A DNA stretch of 64,000 bases from contig OX419757.1 of assembly GCA_948567375.1 (NCBI GenBank), forward strand, positions 65,286,001 to 65,350,000. The letters are read 5' to 3'. Shown here piece by piece: positions 50,001-60,391 of this stretch (the first letter of the stretch is position 1; each line of letters starts with the position of its first letter). A model generated the notes under the pieces. It was not told where the DNA came from, searched no databases, and saw only the letters and a program-made list of their open reading frames with translations. A program made the position numbers and the translations under genes. Origin of the DNA: Lunularia cruciata. Lineage: Eukaryota; Streptophyta; Marchantiopsida; Lunulariales; Lunulariaceae.

Positions 50001-50640
50001 TTATCTTCCTCCAAAGCTTGCTCTATGGCTGCTTCATTAACAAACTTCCCTTCTAGGGACTCATCTCTCTTCCGAGTTTGCTCCATGGTTGCCTTCTTGG
50101 CAAACTTCCCATCTTGGGACTCATCTCCCTTCCAGATTTGCTCTATGGCTACCTTCTCGACAAACTTCCCATCTTGGGATTGACTATTCTTAGGTGTCTT
50201 ACTCAGAGGTGCCAGACAACCTAATCGGAAATTCCTACCTTGGTGTTGTACTTGAATTTGGTGTCGGGTCCAATCAAATTGAACCTTATGACATTCAAGC
50301 CAAGGTAGACCCAGAATGATATCATAGTGTAGAAGTGCCACTACAAACCTCATACACTCCAAATACTCCATCCCAATCTTGAAGGTAACAGGATGCAAGG
50401 TGCGGAATGCAGAACCCTTTCTACCATCCGCCATCATCAAACTACTTCCAATCACTGGCTTGATAGGAATACCCAATTCCTTTGCTACTTGCATAGACAT
50501 GCAATTCTCTGAACTTCCAGAATCAACCAAAATTCTATAACCCCGATTAGATATCATACCTTGCAAGTGAAGCAGACTTGCATAGGTCGAGCCTTCAATC
50601 CCATTGGAACTAATCAAGCTCCCAGTAGGCGGCTCGAAAT
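47030..50640 (-). pseudogene. Chromovirus B pol polyprotein, interrupted by two stops
   Basis: Two long minus-strand blocks in one frame, 50617-48728 and 48559-47030. Protease: [15 protein letters not shown] (catalytic DSG). RT with [11 protein letters not shown] (FLDD). RNase [16 protein letters not shown]. Integrase: zinc-binding H-x-H (HDLPIAGHMGV) with CESCQRNKA, then a DDE core including ISDRDPQF and YHPQTDGQTERA. The C-terminus is a chromodomain (EYEVDRILARR to WKGYPLHDATWEPL), which in chromoviruses binds methylated histone H3 and steers integration. Breaks: TAG at 48728-48730, in a position where Gln would fit, and TGA at 48569-48571, where Arg would fit. The upstream frame is open to about 50660 and differs from the gag frame. 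Confidence 0.93.
47096..47107 (-). promoter_or_regulatory. Polypurine tract
   Basis: GGCGGGGGAATA on the minus strand abuts the 3' LTR; it is the plus-strand DNA primer of the element. Confidence 0.85.
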
Positions 50641-50703
50641 CTCCTACTGGGATTCCTCGTTTCCCTGATCATTCCGCTCCACAATCTCCACTTGGGCAAC
50701 TTG

Positions 50704-51543
50704 TCAAGGTCGTCCATTCTTGTGTGGACATTCATCAATGCAATGCCCCAACTGGCGACAATAAAAACAACCTCCATTTTGTCGTAATCTTTCTCTATCT
50801 GTTGTGCCAAGTGGTCTTCGTTGGATAGCATCAATCTCCATTGGTACCGGTTCTCCCACTCGTGGTACTGGTGGGTTTTGTGTAGGTCGAGGTCGAGACC
50901 AAGTTGTTGCAACTAGGGAATCAAAACGCTCAGCCAATTGCATGGCTTCTTCTACATTCTGTGGCTCTCGCATAATCACCTCCAATCTGGTTCGTGACTT
51001 CAATCCTTGCACAAATCGATCCAGAACTTCACCTTCTTGGATATCTGGAATTTGCATGATGATATTTTGAAATTGTGTGATGTAGCTTCTCACTGAGCCA
51101 ATCTGCCTCAACTCCGCCAATTTATCTCGTGCAGCCCGGGTGGCATTTATAGTCTAAAATTGACCAAGTATTGCATCCTTGAATTCTGCCCATGTAACAA
51201 TTGGTGTAACAATTTGTCGTTCAGCTCTTTCTACTCGAAATTGCCACCAAAGTTTTGCCACTCCATCCAATTGGCTAGAAGCCAAGAGAATTTGTTTCCG
51301 CTCGTCTTGAAGATTGGTGGCTTCAAAGTAACGTTCACAGTCAAACACAAAATTCTCCACTATGCCTAGAAGGTTCCTGCCTTCAAACACCTTGGGTTTC
51401 GGAAATCGAATGCGATCTTCTCCATCTCGAACTAGCACTATGTCTATTTGTTCTTGTCGTTGCTGGTCTCGTTCATCCAACAATCGAGTAAGATGCTTGA
51501 TTTGTTGTTGCATTGCAAGGATAACATCCGGTATTGCCGCCAT
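50704..51543 (-). pseudogene. Chromovirus B gag with an internal stop
   Basis: ATG at 51543 leads into a coiled N-terminus (MQQQIKHLTRLLDERDQQ), the Ty3 gag core with KPKVFEGRN and LDGVAKLWW, then TAG at 51154-51156, then the continuing frame with SYITQFQNII and VQGLKSRTRLEV. A zinc knuckle CFYCRQLGHCIDEC follows (CX2CX4HX4C). The frame ends at TGA after HKNGRP. Total would be about 280 residues, typical of chromovirus gag. The following protease is in a different frame. Confidence 0.88.
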
Positions 51544-51801
51544 CGTTACTACTCTATTCCACTACCCTCAATTTATCTAGTTGATTAACACATAGATACA
51601 ACACGTCCACCGTTCTCTATAAGTTACAACTGGAAGTATCAAGGGTTCCTCTGACACGGTGATCATATGTAGAAAATCCTGCCCAAAGCGTGAGGTGATG
51701 AATTGTGTGAAATGATGCTTTGGTAATATCTGGACATGAAAGTCCCAATGGTTTGGCGGAAGTGGATTTGGTGGTCCATAAATTCCATCCATCCCATTCC
51801 T

Positions 51802-51813
51802 GCTCTGATACCA
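51802..51813 (-). promoter_or_regulatory. Primer-binding site (initiator-Met tRNA)
   Basis: TGGTATCAGAGC on the minus strand, one base after the 5' LTR. Confidence 0.93.
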
Positions 51814-51814
51814 A

Positions 51815-52223
51815 TGTAAAAGACCGAAACCGAGGAGAGAAATAGGAGAATGGAAGCTCACATTGGGACACTTGAATGAGGGAAAACTCCGAATGCCTAG
51901 CATGAGCTTCGGCCTTGGTATTTATAGGTAGCATACAAGACCCTTGAAGCTTCTCAAGAAGCTTCCTTGAGCCGCTTTCTTGGAGTGCAAGCCAAGTTAA
52001 CTAGGAAGCTTCTCAAGAAGCTTCTTTCTAGAAGCCGCCTACTTGGCGTGCAAGCTAAGCTAGTTAGAAGCTTCTAGAAGCTACCTGCTTAGGGTGCAAG
52101 TTAACTAGTTGGGAAGCTTCCTAAGAAGCTTCTTAGATGTTTCTAGAATATTCTAGGCTATTTTGTCTTATTCTCTACTTTGTAAGCCCGACTAACTTCG
52201 TCACTAAACTCCATATTGTTACA
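51815..52223 (-). repeat. Chromovirus B 5' LTR (409 bp)
   Basis: Matches 46687-47095 apart from one base near 51820. TATA at 51919-51927; perfect heat-shock pattern at 52067-52079. Confidence 0.95.
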
Positions 52224-52300
52224 AGGTGCTCCTTTGGAGCATCGATTGTTTGAGTGTGCAACTTGTGTTTTCTCTCTTCTCTTGTCCTCGGAGTATTACA

Positions 52301-53264
52301 TGAACAATCAAAAGTATCAATTCATTCTTGAAATCCAATCCCCACTACTTCCATGGACCATTATCCCTTGTAAGGCTCAATATTGCATGTCCTCTTCCTC
52401 TACAATAACAATATGATCTCATTGTTGACCAAAGTTGGTTTTATTGGCATGAGTGACTCTCCATGTATTTCAGCCACCAGTATTGGGATTTGGGACAACT
52501 CTCCTTTGTGCATTGCCTGATCATTCTTGAAGGTACATACTTGACTTTGGAATGCTTCTATGGTCATGTATTTGTAATGCTTCTATGCTTTTATGCTTCC
52601 ATGGTCATCTTGGTCTCTTGAAACTCATTCAACACTCCCTACATTTCTTGCATCAACTCATGCAACTACAAATCCATGATTCCTACACATTGCCACTGCT
52701 AAATTATTACTTCCTACTTCAATAGAAGGTTAATATGATCACTCAATAGAGGGCATGGACTATTAGGACTACTATTGGAATGTCAAAGGCTATCACTTGT
52801 TGATAATATTCTTCACCAAAATTGCAGACTACAAAATTCTTAAACATTATTTTTGGTCTAACCACATAACGGATTTCTACTTGAGTGTTAAAAGAGAGAA
52901 GATTTGGTATATTTAGATCCATCATAATAAAATGTAGATCATCCAGTCCCACTCTCTATCATAGATCACCATAAGCAAAATCATCGGGTTTGGTGAGTTC
53001 ATCACTATATCCATGATGCTCCAAAATGGAAAATGAGATATACTCTCATGCTCACGTTAGATGTACATTATCTTGATATGGAATGGAGTCAAGAATGGAA
53101 AGCATGGTGCTAGATATTTTCCTCTCAGAGTTCCCATCTCATCCTCTCTCTAACACATTCCTAATCTACCAATTGCACTAATTTTTCTCTCCTCAAAATT
53201 ACTCTATCCCAATAGCCTATGTTTGTCAAAGAGGGGTGATCCACTCTCTTGGATTGAAACACCT
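52301..53264 (-). pseudogene. Ty3 gag remnant, N-terminal fragment and leader
   Basis: Sequence between the solo LTR (with its TGAAC duplication) and the primer-binding site at 53265. It is the 5' untranslated and gag start region of the large minus-strand Ty3 element. No frame longer than about 70 codons remains, and gag motifs are not clear. Confidence 0.6.
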
Positions 53265-53276
53265 GCTCTAATACCA
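53265..53276 (-). promoter_or_regulatory. Primer-binding site of the large Ty3 element, one mismatch
   Basis: TGGTATTAGAGC, one C-to-T change from the initiator-Met site, one base from the LTR. Confidence 0.85.
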
Positions 53277-53277
53277 T

Positions 53278-54021
53278 TTTAACCTTCCAAGGATAAGAGA
53301 CCTTAAGAGAAATACTAGAGAAGAAATACAAGCTTCACACTCAATACTCCAGTGCCCAAAAGGAACACCCTGAATTTATTATATAACAAAGAGTATTCCC
53401 TCAAAGGAAGCTCCATCCTTGGATCAGACACATGCATATATGACCTAGCAAGGAGCTCTACCTTTAGATTAGTTGCATGCATGGATGACATGTAGGTTTT
53501 GGTCCTACTAGTTGGTCAAACAAGCTTTGATCAAAAGGAATATTTAGAGAATATTCTTGTAGGAATCTCATAATTGCATGGGTGAGGTACCGTTGGAAAA
53601 CTCTCAATTAAAAAAATTGGGGGATGGAAGGCAAACCTTTTTTATTGCAACGGGGGATCTACATATTTTTGAGGCCTAATTTATCCATTTGGCCTCCAAA
53701 ATTGACTCCAAAATTTTCAGATTATGTTTTGCTCCTACCCTATTAAAAAAGTACTCTATTGATGATACCTATATATAATCTACTTAGTCTATTATCTATA
53801 CATCCTTCCAAATGTTACCAAGCCAATTTTCATCTCTAGATAATATGTCTAGCTATTGGTATTATACTTTTAAGCTATTTTTGGCTCTTGCTCTATTAGT
53901 AGAAGTGCTCTTATGGTGACACCTCTATCTACTCCACCTAGCCCATCATACTTAACATCCTTCAAGATATTACCTAGTAAATTTTCACCTCTAGATGATA
54001 TATCTAGCTATTGGTATTGCA
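53278..54021 (-). repeat. Ty3 element 5' LTR (744 bp)
   Basis: In plus orientation it begins tttaaccttccaagg and ends attggtattgca. It contains the same internal duplication of about 160 bp as the 3' LTR at 35661. It is followed directly by CTTAC and the resumed copia integrase. Confidence 0.88.
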
Positions 54022-54026
54022 CTTAC

Positions 54027-55491
54027 AGTGCCTTGCTTTTTGAGCAAAATGGTATTTAAGAGAAAAATCATAAAATAGTTTTGAAGTCGCAAGAAGCATA
54101 TTACTTTCTAGCAATCTACATAGAGAGTTGGAGATAGAATCAATGGGAGCTACTACACATGTTCTAGATAGTGTTTTCAATAGAGTTTTAGAGAAATCTC
54201 CTTATGAGCTTTGGTATGGGACAAAACCAAGAATTGCATATTTCATAACTTTTGGTTGCTCAGTCTTTGTGCATAAACCAAAGATAAAAGAAAGAATTTG
54301 GATCCAATGGGACAAGAAATGTCTTTTCTTGGATATAAGTTAGTCCAAAGCCTTCAAATTATGGGATCAAAAGAAGAACAAGATATGTGAAAGTAGGGAT
54401 CTCATATTTAGAGAAGAGCAACTTGATCATCAATAGTTATTGATGTTGAACTTAGACACAAATTGTCTTCACAAGAGAGATGAAGAGCAAGCCAATGCTA
54501 GAATGAGCATTGATGAGATAAAAGTTGATGGGAGTCTACACAAGCTTCTAAGGAGTACACACAATAGGCAAGTGAGATTGGCATCTGTCTACTTCAAGAA
54601 GAAGTGAGGAAAATTAGGAACCTAATTTGCAAATGAGCTCAACTTAACCTCTCAAAATGAAGAAAATCATAGAAATGGGAGAATGAGAAGACCACAACAA
54701 AAGACTTGGTGAGTGGGACTACAATAAGGCATCTTATGCTTGCATTTTTGTAGCTAAGATTGAAGGAGGAGGTGTAGATTTAGATCTTATTCATTTCCAG
54801 AATGCAGTGTAATCACTTGAGTGAGTGTAGACCTTGAATTAAGAATTCAAGTCATTGAAGCAAAACAAGATTGGGAAGCTAACAACATTGCCTGAAGTGA
54901 GAAAAGCAATCAAATGTAAGTGGATTTATAGAACCAAGCTTGATGTTAAGGGAAACTTCTCAAGGCACAAGGCTAGACTTGTAGCCAAGGGATATTCATA
55001 GCTTGCAAGAATTGACTATGAGGGGACATTTTCTCTAATAGTTAAGTTTGATTCCTTCATATTTGTTCTTTCACTACTTTTAGTGGAAGACATGCAAATA
55101 ACCCAATTTCACATCAAGATATCTTTTCTTAATGGAGATTTTCATGAGGAAATTTACCTGGAGTAGCTACAAGGATACATAGAACCTTGAAAGGAGAAGA
55201 GTATTTATACATTACCAAAGAGTCTTTATGGCTTAAAGCAAGCCTCATTGAACTAGAACTAGTATTTTGATGACTTCTTAGTGAGGTATGGGTTAAAAGC
55301 GTCACTTTATAATCACCCTAAAGCACATAGAGATATAGTATCCTTGTGTGAGAGCAAAGAGAGAACTAGGAAATTTATTCAATACATCAACACCACCAAT
55401 TAGATTGCAAATATATTTGCAAAAGCTTTACCATGAGATAAATTTTGTAAGTTTAGAAATTTGTTTGGAGTACTACCATTTCTTTAATGAG
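54027..55491 (+). pseudogene. Copia integrase end and RT remnant, with a deletion
   Basis: 54128-54343 encodes EKSPYELWYGTKPRIAYF and FGCSVFVHKPKIKER, the end of copia integrase. From 54870 a broken RT reads LPEVRKAIKCKWIYRTKLD, HKARLVAKGY and FLNGDFHEEIYLE. After about 55300 only the end of RNase H is left (IANIFAKALP), so much of the 3' pol is deleted. Confidence 0.82.
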
Positions 55492-55886
55492 TGTTGAAAC
55501 TATATTTTAGATGGTAACACATATTGCATTGATATAGCATGTTCTATAAGTGTTAGGGTTTTTACATAACATCTAATATCTAGTGGTAGCATAGGTTAGG
55601 GTTGGAGTATTTAGGTCTTACCTTTAAGAGAGCAGGTCATTCATCCATCAAGATATTGGCAACATAGTTAAGAAGCTTGAGCAGCAGTCTAGAGAAGCAA
55701 TGCCAGACAACATGACCAAGAGATTCATCAATTTAGAACCTACATAATAGCTTGTAGGTATTCCATTCCTCATGTCATGCAACTAGATTTGTAAGGAGAG
55801 GACATTGGCAAAAGTGCTTTGTATACTTTCTTTTTTTCATTGTATGTTGTGCAGATTTGCATCCATATTTATAAAAAGTTTCAACA
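55492..55886 (+). repeat. Copia 3' LTR (395 bp)
   Basis: Starts tgttgaaactat and ends gtttcaaca. Diverged from the 5' LTR by many substitutions and indels. Confidence 0.85.
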
Positions 55887-55891
55887 AGATA

Positions 55892-56809
55892 CAAATACTA
55901 TGAAAGGGTGCGACAGATATGATTCCAAAGTGTCCATAGTATGTTGTGATATATCACTTCTAGAGAACTTCCATTGTCATGGGGATTGTATGGTCTTGAG
56001 AATGCGTAAAGCACATGGCTGCTTGTGCTTAGACCTCACAATTTGAGATGATACAAGTGGCTTGCGTTGACTCTATTGGATGGGAATGAGAACTATCAAC
56101 AACCATCAAACTTGTACAAAGAATTTCTTGTTGAGTTTTCTTTCTTTCTTCTCGATTGTGCAATTGATACCATGTGCTCCACCTTCATTATCAAAACTAT
56201 TGTTCATAATGCGATCTGCCTGTTGAAGGCTTCCAATTCTTCCTTCTTACAATTATGTCTCCACTTTAACCAGATTTATGTCATAAGACATAACATTCTA
56301 TACTATAGACATACCAAACTTACAAAGGTTATGTTCTATGAGATCATTAATCAGATTGTGATTGACCCTTCATCATCTCATCTCAGTGAAATATCATGCA
56401 CATGCAATCCATCTGGATTACTCCATAGATTTCTTGAGCAAGGCTTGTGTACACTTCATTGCAACACAAAGGAGGAGAGGAATATTGAATGGCCAAGAAT
56501 GGAACAAAGAAGGTTTTGGTTATTAGCATGGGCGTGCACAGTAGTTTCTCTTAAACATTGGTTCTACCAGATCAAGATTCAATCGTGCTATCTCTGCACT
56601 TCTCAACCAGTTAGCTTTGAGCTCAAAGCCTTCTAATGTCTGATAGAAATGTAAGTAGACCAACCCGTGCGTGAAATTGAATTCCAGTTTTTTGTGCAAG
56701 TTGTGCAATCATCATCAAAATCTGATTAGACTAATACCAACCTTTCAGCTTCTCTTTGTAAATGTACTTGAACTGAAATCTATTCCTGAACTGGTTTATA
56801 CCTAGACTC
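55892..56809. other. Spacer, no supported gene
   Basis: A 189-codon open frame at 56067-56636 exists but has no recognisable motif, homologue in the window, or convincing composition. I do not call it a gene. Confidence 0.5.
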
Positions 56810-58720
56810 TATATGAATCCCTCCTTTGATTTTTTCCTGTCCAGGTTCCCCTATCACACCCTTTTTATATTTCTTGTCACTCCAAAGGCTTCCTTTAATA
56901 TTTCTCTCACACACTTTTTATATTTCTTGTCACTCCAAAGGATTCCTTTGATATTTCTTTTTGTTTCCAAACCATTCAAGATTTCTCTGTCTTGTCAAAC
57001 CTTTCATGAGTTGTCTGTCCTATCTAATCCTTTAGATACTTTCTTTAGATTCTTGTCAAAACCCTTCAAGATTTCTATGTCCTACAACCCTTCAAGAATT
57101 CACTGTCCAAAGACAAAACCTCTTTCTTTGTCTTGCCCAAATCCTTCTTCAATACTTCATTGTATATGCCAAGACCTCCTCTTTAGATTTCTTTGTAAAT
57201 GCAAAAACCTTTTTCGAGATCTCACTCCTGCAAACCTCAAAACCCTTTGAGGTCTCACTCTCTCTATTTTGCAAAAACCTTCTTGAGAATTCAATCCTGG
57301 CCAAACCCTCTTCTCTCAAAAATTCCTTCCTCTCTTCTTCTGTCCAGCCCCTCTTCTCTCTCAAAATTTCTCCTTCTGTCCAGTCCTTCCTTCTTTGAGA
57401 TTCCTCCTCTCACTCCAATTCTTGACTTCTCTTGATCTTTTCTTTTCCTCTAAAAAATTACTTTTCTCTCTTCCTTTTGATGGTTCAAAACCCCTCTCTG
57501 ATTTTTATGTTCCTTCCTTCTCTCTTCTCCTCGATGACCTTACCTCTTTGCCTTTCGATGGTTCAAAACCCTTCTTTGGATTTTCTTTCTTTTCTGTTGT
57601 TGTATTGTATTTCACTCTTTTCCTTTTCCTTGATCCTTCCCTATCACTACCAGTGTATTTGATCACTCTTCTTTCACACCTTCTCTCACTTCTCTCTATC
57701 CTTCCTATCATTGCCACAAATTCTTCAATGTTTCTTTTTCTTTCCTTCACTTTCACCTCCTTTGATCCTTCCTACCTATTCCTTTGCTCCTTTATTGCCT
57801 CTGCCAAAGATTCTTCACTGTTTCCTTTCCTTCCCTATCACCAAAACTCTCTTTGATGCTTCCCTATCAACAAACTCTCAACAATCCTCAAAAACCTCCT
57901 CCTTTGATTCCTCTTGTCATTGCCTTCTTTCCTTTCTTGAACTCTCTACCTTTGTTCTTGATTCCTCAAAACCTCTGCTTTCCTTCCTGATTCCTTAACT
58001 CTCTGCTTTTGATTCTTGATTCCTCAAATCCTCTGCCTTTGCTTGTTTCTTGAACTCTTTGCCTTTGATTCCTCAAAACTCTTGTCTAAAAACTTTGTCT
58101 CTTGATTCCTCTTGTCCAAACTCTCTCTCTCTTTGATTCCTCCTATCATTGCCTTCTTTCATTTCCTGAAGTCTCTGCTTTTGATTCTTGATTCCTCAAA
58201 TCCTCTACCTTCCTTCTTGATTCCTTATCTCTTTGCTTTTTATTCTTGATTCCTCAAGTCCTCTACCTTTGTTTGTTTCTTGAACTCTTTGCCTTTCTTC
58301 TTGATTCCTTAACTGTCTGCTTTTGATTCTTGATTCCTCAAATCCTCAGAGTTTGTCTGTTTCCTGAACTCTCTGCCTTTGATTCCTCAAAACCTTGTCC
58401 AAACACTCTCTCTCTTTTGAGAATCAACCTTCCTTTCTCCTGTCCAAGCACTTCCCTTTGATATCTCCCTTAACCTGCAATTTTTCCTTTTTCTCCCTAT
58501 TCTCTCTCCAAATCCTCCTATCCAAAACTCCTTTGATATTTTTCTCCTTTCCCAAAAATTCTTTTCCTTGGCCAGACTCCTATCTCAATCCCAAGTCTCC
58601 TTTGACTTTGGCTGACTGGTCTTCTTGTCCTATCCCAAGTGCCAACCAAAACCCCTAAAGACTTCATTTCTGTGGATGTTAAGCCTCATTTGTCATTTTC
58701 TTCTTTCCCTTCACTAAGCC
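56810..58720. repeat. Pyrimidine-rich tract with tandem units
   Basis: The plus strand is dominated by C and T. Words such as tttgattcctcaaa, cttgaactctttgcc and cttgattcctc recur dozens of times from 57890 to 58400. Another unit, atatttcttgtcactccaaagg, repeats near 56870-56950. Overlapping Ser/Leu/Phe-rich frames in several phases are by-products. Composition resembles 17480-18857. Confidence 0.8.
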
Positions 58721-59560
58721 AACTTTTCTCTAGTTGATCCTTTTCTACCTCCTCTTGATGCTCATTCTCTTGGGGTTTTCTCTAGTTGCTGAGTATATTA
58801 TCCTTTCTTTGCCAGGATTATTTCTCCTTCCTTGCTTACAATAACATTAAACAAGAACTCCTAAGGCACACCAAACTCTAGATCATTATAGCCCTCTCAC
58901 CTCCAATAATCTTTCTGTTCCAAACCCATTACCGGTTATCTTTTGCAAACTCTCAGAATTCTTGTCATAATCTTAAAAAAATGGCCACCTACAACCTACA
59001 GCAAACTTCACTCCTTTTGGCAATTATCAAGTTTCTACCTAGAAAATTTACACCGCCTGCAACTAGCACTTTTATATACATCTACAAACTATTCTTCCAG
59101 TTTCTCTATTACACCAAATAAGACTGATGCAACCCGTAGACACCATAAGGATCTCATGGTGTTGTGGATAGAACCAAGAAGGTATATGATATATCAACCT
59201 TGGATTAAAAACATACACTGAATCTTATGAAGCAAGCTACATTGTTACATTTGGGCTTTGTCGTTGAAGATGTCCTTATAAACATGGTTGGATTTGATTA
59301 AGAGGCACAAGCACTAGTGAATAAATTTTTTAATATGATATGTGCAAAGTACATTGAATTTATTCAGCAAAAAATATGATAATGAGTTTGGATAGCTTCA
59401 CTCTACAAAGTATGTCCAGGAGTGTGGATTTGTTATCCTAAAAAATTGAGGTTACTTCTATGCCTATCATTGTACAAATAAAATTAAACCAAGCTACATA
59501 GTTTATGTAAGTAATGGTACAATACAATAGTACCAATCTGCAAGATCACTCGGAACTATA
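58721..59560. other. Spacer, no supported gene
   Basis: Composition returns to A+T-rich. I see no domain, LTR edge or RNA gene before the 105-bp repeat at 59561. Confidence 0.5.
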
Positions 59561-59665
59561 TGTCGTGCGTATATACATCGCTACACAACATACATCGCTG
59601 TCAACATCATACACTATAGAAGCACAACTCACACATAAGTCATACATAGACTCTAAAGTGCCACA
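59561..59665. repeat. 105-bp direct repeat, copy 1
   Basis: Begins tgtcgtgcg and ends gtgccaca, TG...CA. Identical to 60118-60222 apart from one a/g difference that I can see. The 452 bp between the copies are more G+C-rich than the surroundings. Confidence 0.93.
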
Positions 59666-60117
59666 ATAATCAGATTGCTTAACACTTTCAACTCAACTCA
59701 ACTCAGATCAGTACTTGATTTGTCACTCTATAAACTGCCAACAACTGGGCACTGATTACAGTCAAGCCACACCCACTCAAGCATAGAGAATCCAGGTGAC
59801 GCTCGCCGGCCTCTGTCCACCATAGCCAGGAACTCGAAGGCTCAACATCAGAGAGGTGAGCTCTCTGGAGCTCACCTTCGAAACTATACCCCTGGACTCG
59901 AGCTAGCCCTGAAACCCTAACGGTCCCGCTGATGGCACACTCGACGGTGCAAACGGTGCAAAGTGACGGTGGGCCCCACCGTGAAGTCAGTACCCCAAAC
60001 ACCAAATCTGACCGTCGGAAAGTAGTCTCTGAGATACTACTAAAATAACTCTAACTACTATCACTAGAACTCCAGTGTCCGAGCAACTAGATGTGGAACT
60101 ACAAATGGCGTGACAGC

Positions 60118-60222
60118 TGTCGTGCGTATATACATCGCTACACAACATACATCGCTGTCAACATCATACGCTATAGAAGCACAACTCACACATAAGTCAT
60201 ACATAGACTCTAAAGTGCCACA
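60118..60222 (-). repeat. 105-bp direct repeat, copy 2, at the LTR edge of the PHD element
   Basis: Its right end (TGTGGCA on the minus strand) is directly preceded by a polypurine run (AGGGGGGCGA, complement of 60225-60234). It is therefore the start of the 3' LTR of the Ty3 element to the right. The LTR may end at 60118 (105 bp) or continue to 59561 (662 bp); both candidates have TG...CA ends. The 5' LTR lies outside the window. Confidence 0.7.
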
Positions 60223-60391
60223 ATCGCCCCCCTAGCTGGCGGTTAGGTCCCTCTAACTCCAAATAGCCATCAATTCTAAATATATGGTATACCCTCTAAT
60301 GGGCAAAGATCAGGAGGCCGGGTGCTATGGAGCCCCATCGTTAGTCGCCTGTCTGCAATCTATACCATATAAAGAATGAACTAGCTATAGG

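Larger units (their letters stand above)
46687..52223 (-). mobile_element. Chromovirus B (Ty3), youngest element in the nest
   Basis: The two 409-bp LTRs (46687-47095 and 51815-52223) differ at one position that I can see (C versus A near the outer end). The target-site duplication is AGGT, or AAGGT if the terminal A is shared. Primer-binding site at 51802-51813 and polypurine tract at 47096-47107. Internal order is gag, protease, RT, RNase H, integrase, chromodomain. The coding frame has a few stops and a gag-pol frame change, so this copy probably cannot move by itself. Confidence 0.95.
46023..52300 (+). repeat. Solo LTR of the Ty3 family, split by chromovirus B
   Basis: The LTR parts are 46023-46686 and about 52224-52300, together roughly 741 bp, closely matching the solo LTR at 19325-20075 (with TGTAAT mutated to TATAAT at the start). 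The exact 5-bp duplication TGAAC lies at 46018-46022 and 52301-52305. Orientation is opposite to the surrounding Ty3 element of the same LTR family, so it is an independent insertion reduced by LTR-LTR recombination. Confidence 0.9.
35661..54021 (-). mobile_element. Ty3-type LTR element in the copia integrase, itself hit by further elements
   Basis: LTRs lie at 35661-36407 and 53278-54021. The 5-bp target-site duplication CTTAC (35656-35660 and 54022-54026) is exact. The primer-binding site at 53265-53276 reads TGGTATTAGAGC on the minus strand, one base off initiator-Met tRNA. Pol (36408 to about 39600) and gag (39661-39885, 45509-46022, 52301-53264) are on the minus strand and riddled with stops. 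Two insertions lie in its gag: a chromovirus at 39886-45503 and a solo LTR at 46023-52300 that carries another chromovirus. Confidence 0.9.
33038..55886 (+). mobile_element. Ty1/copia element, split by later insertions
   Basis: LTRs at 33038-33451 and 55492-55886 begin tgttgaaa and end tttcaaca. Flanking 5-mers are AGATG (33033-33037) and AGATA (55887-55891), a target-site duplication with one change. The internal sequence is 33452-35660 plus 54027-55491; everything between is one Ty3 insertion with its own passengers. Gag, integrase and RT follow in copia order. All frames are broken and most of the RNase H region is deleted, so it is long dead. It is the oldest layer of the nest. Confidence 0.88.

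Noticed and set aside
56067-56636. 189-codon open frame on the plus strand
   Set aside because: No recognisable domain, no second copy or splice context, and the composition fits A+T-rich random DNA; long frames occur by chance in a window of this size.
57395-57998. Ser/Phe/Leu-rich frames in the second pyrimidine tract
   Set aside because: Same reason; translations are low-complexity with no motif, and several phases are open at once.
59703-60005. 100-codon minus-strand frame between the 105-bp repeats
   Set aside because: Lies in an LTR-like or inter-repeat segment; no motif; the open frame follows from higher G+C.
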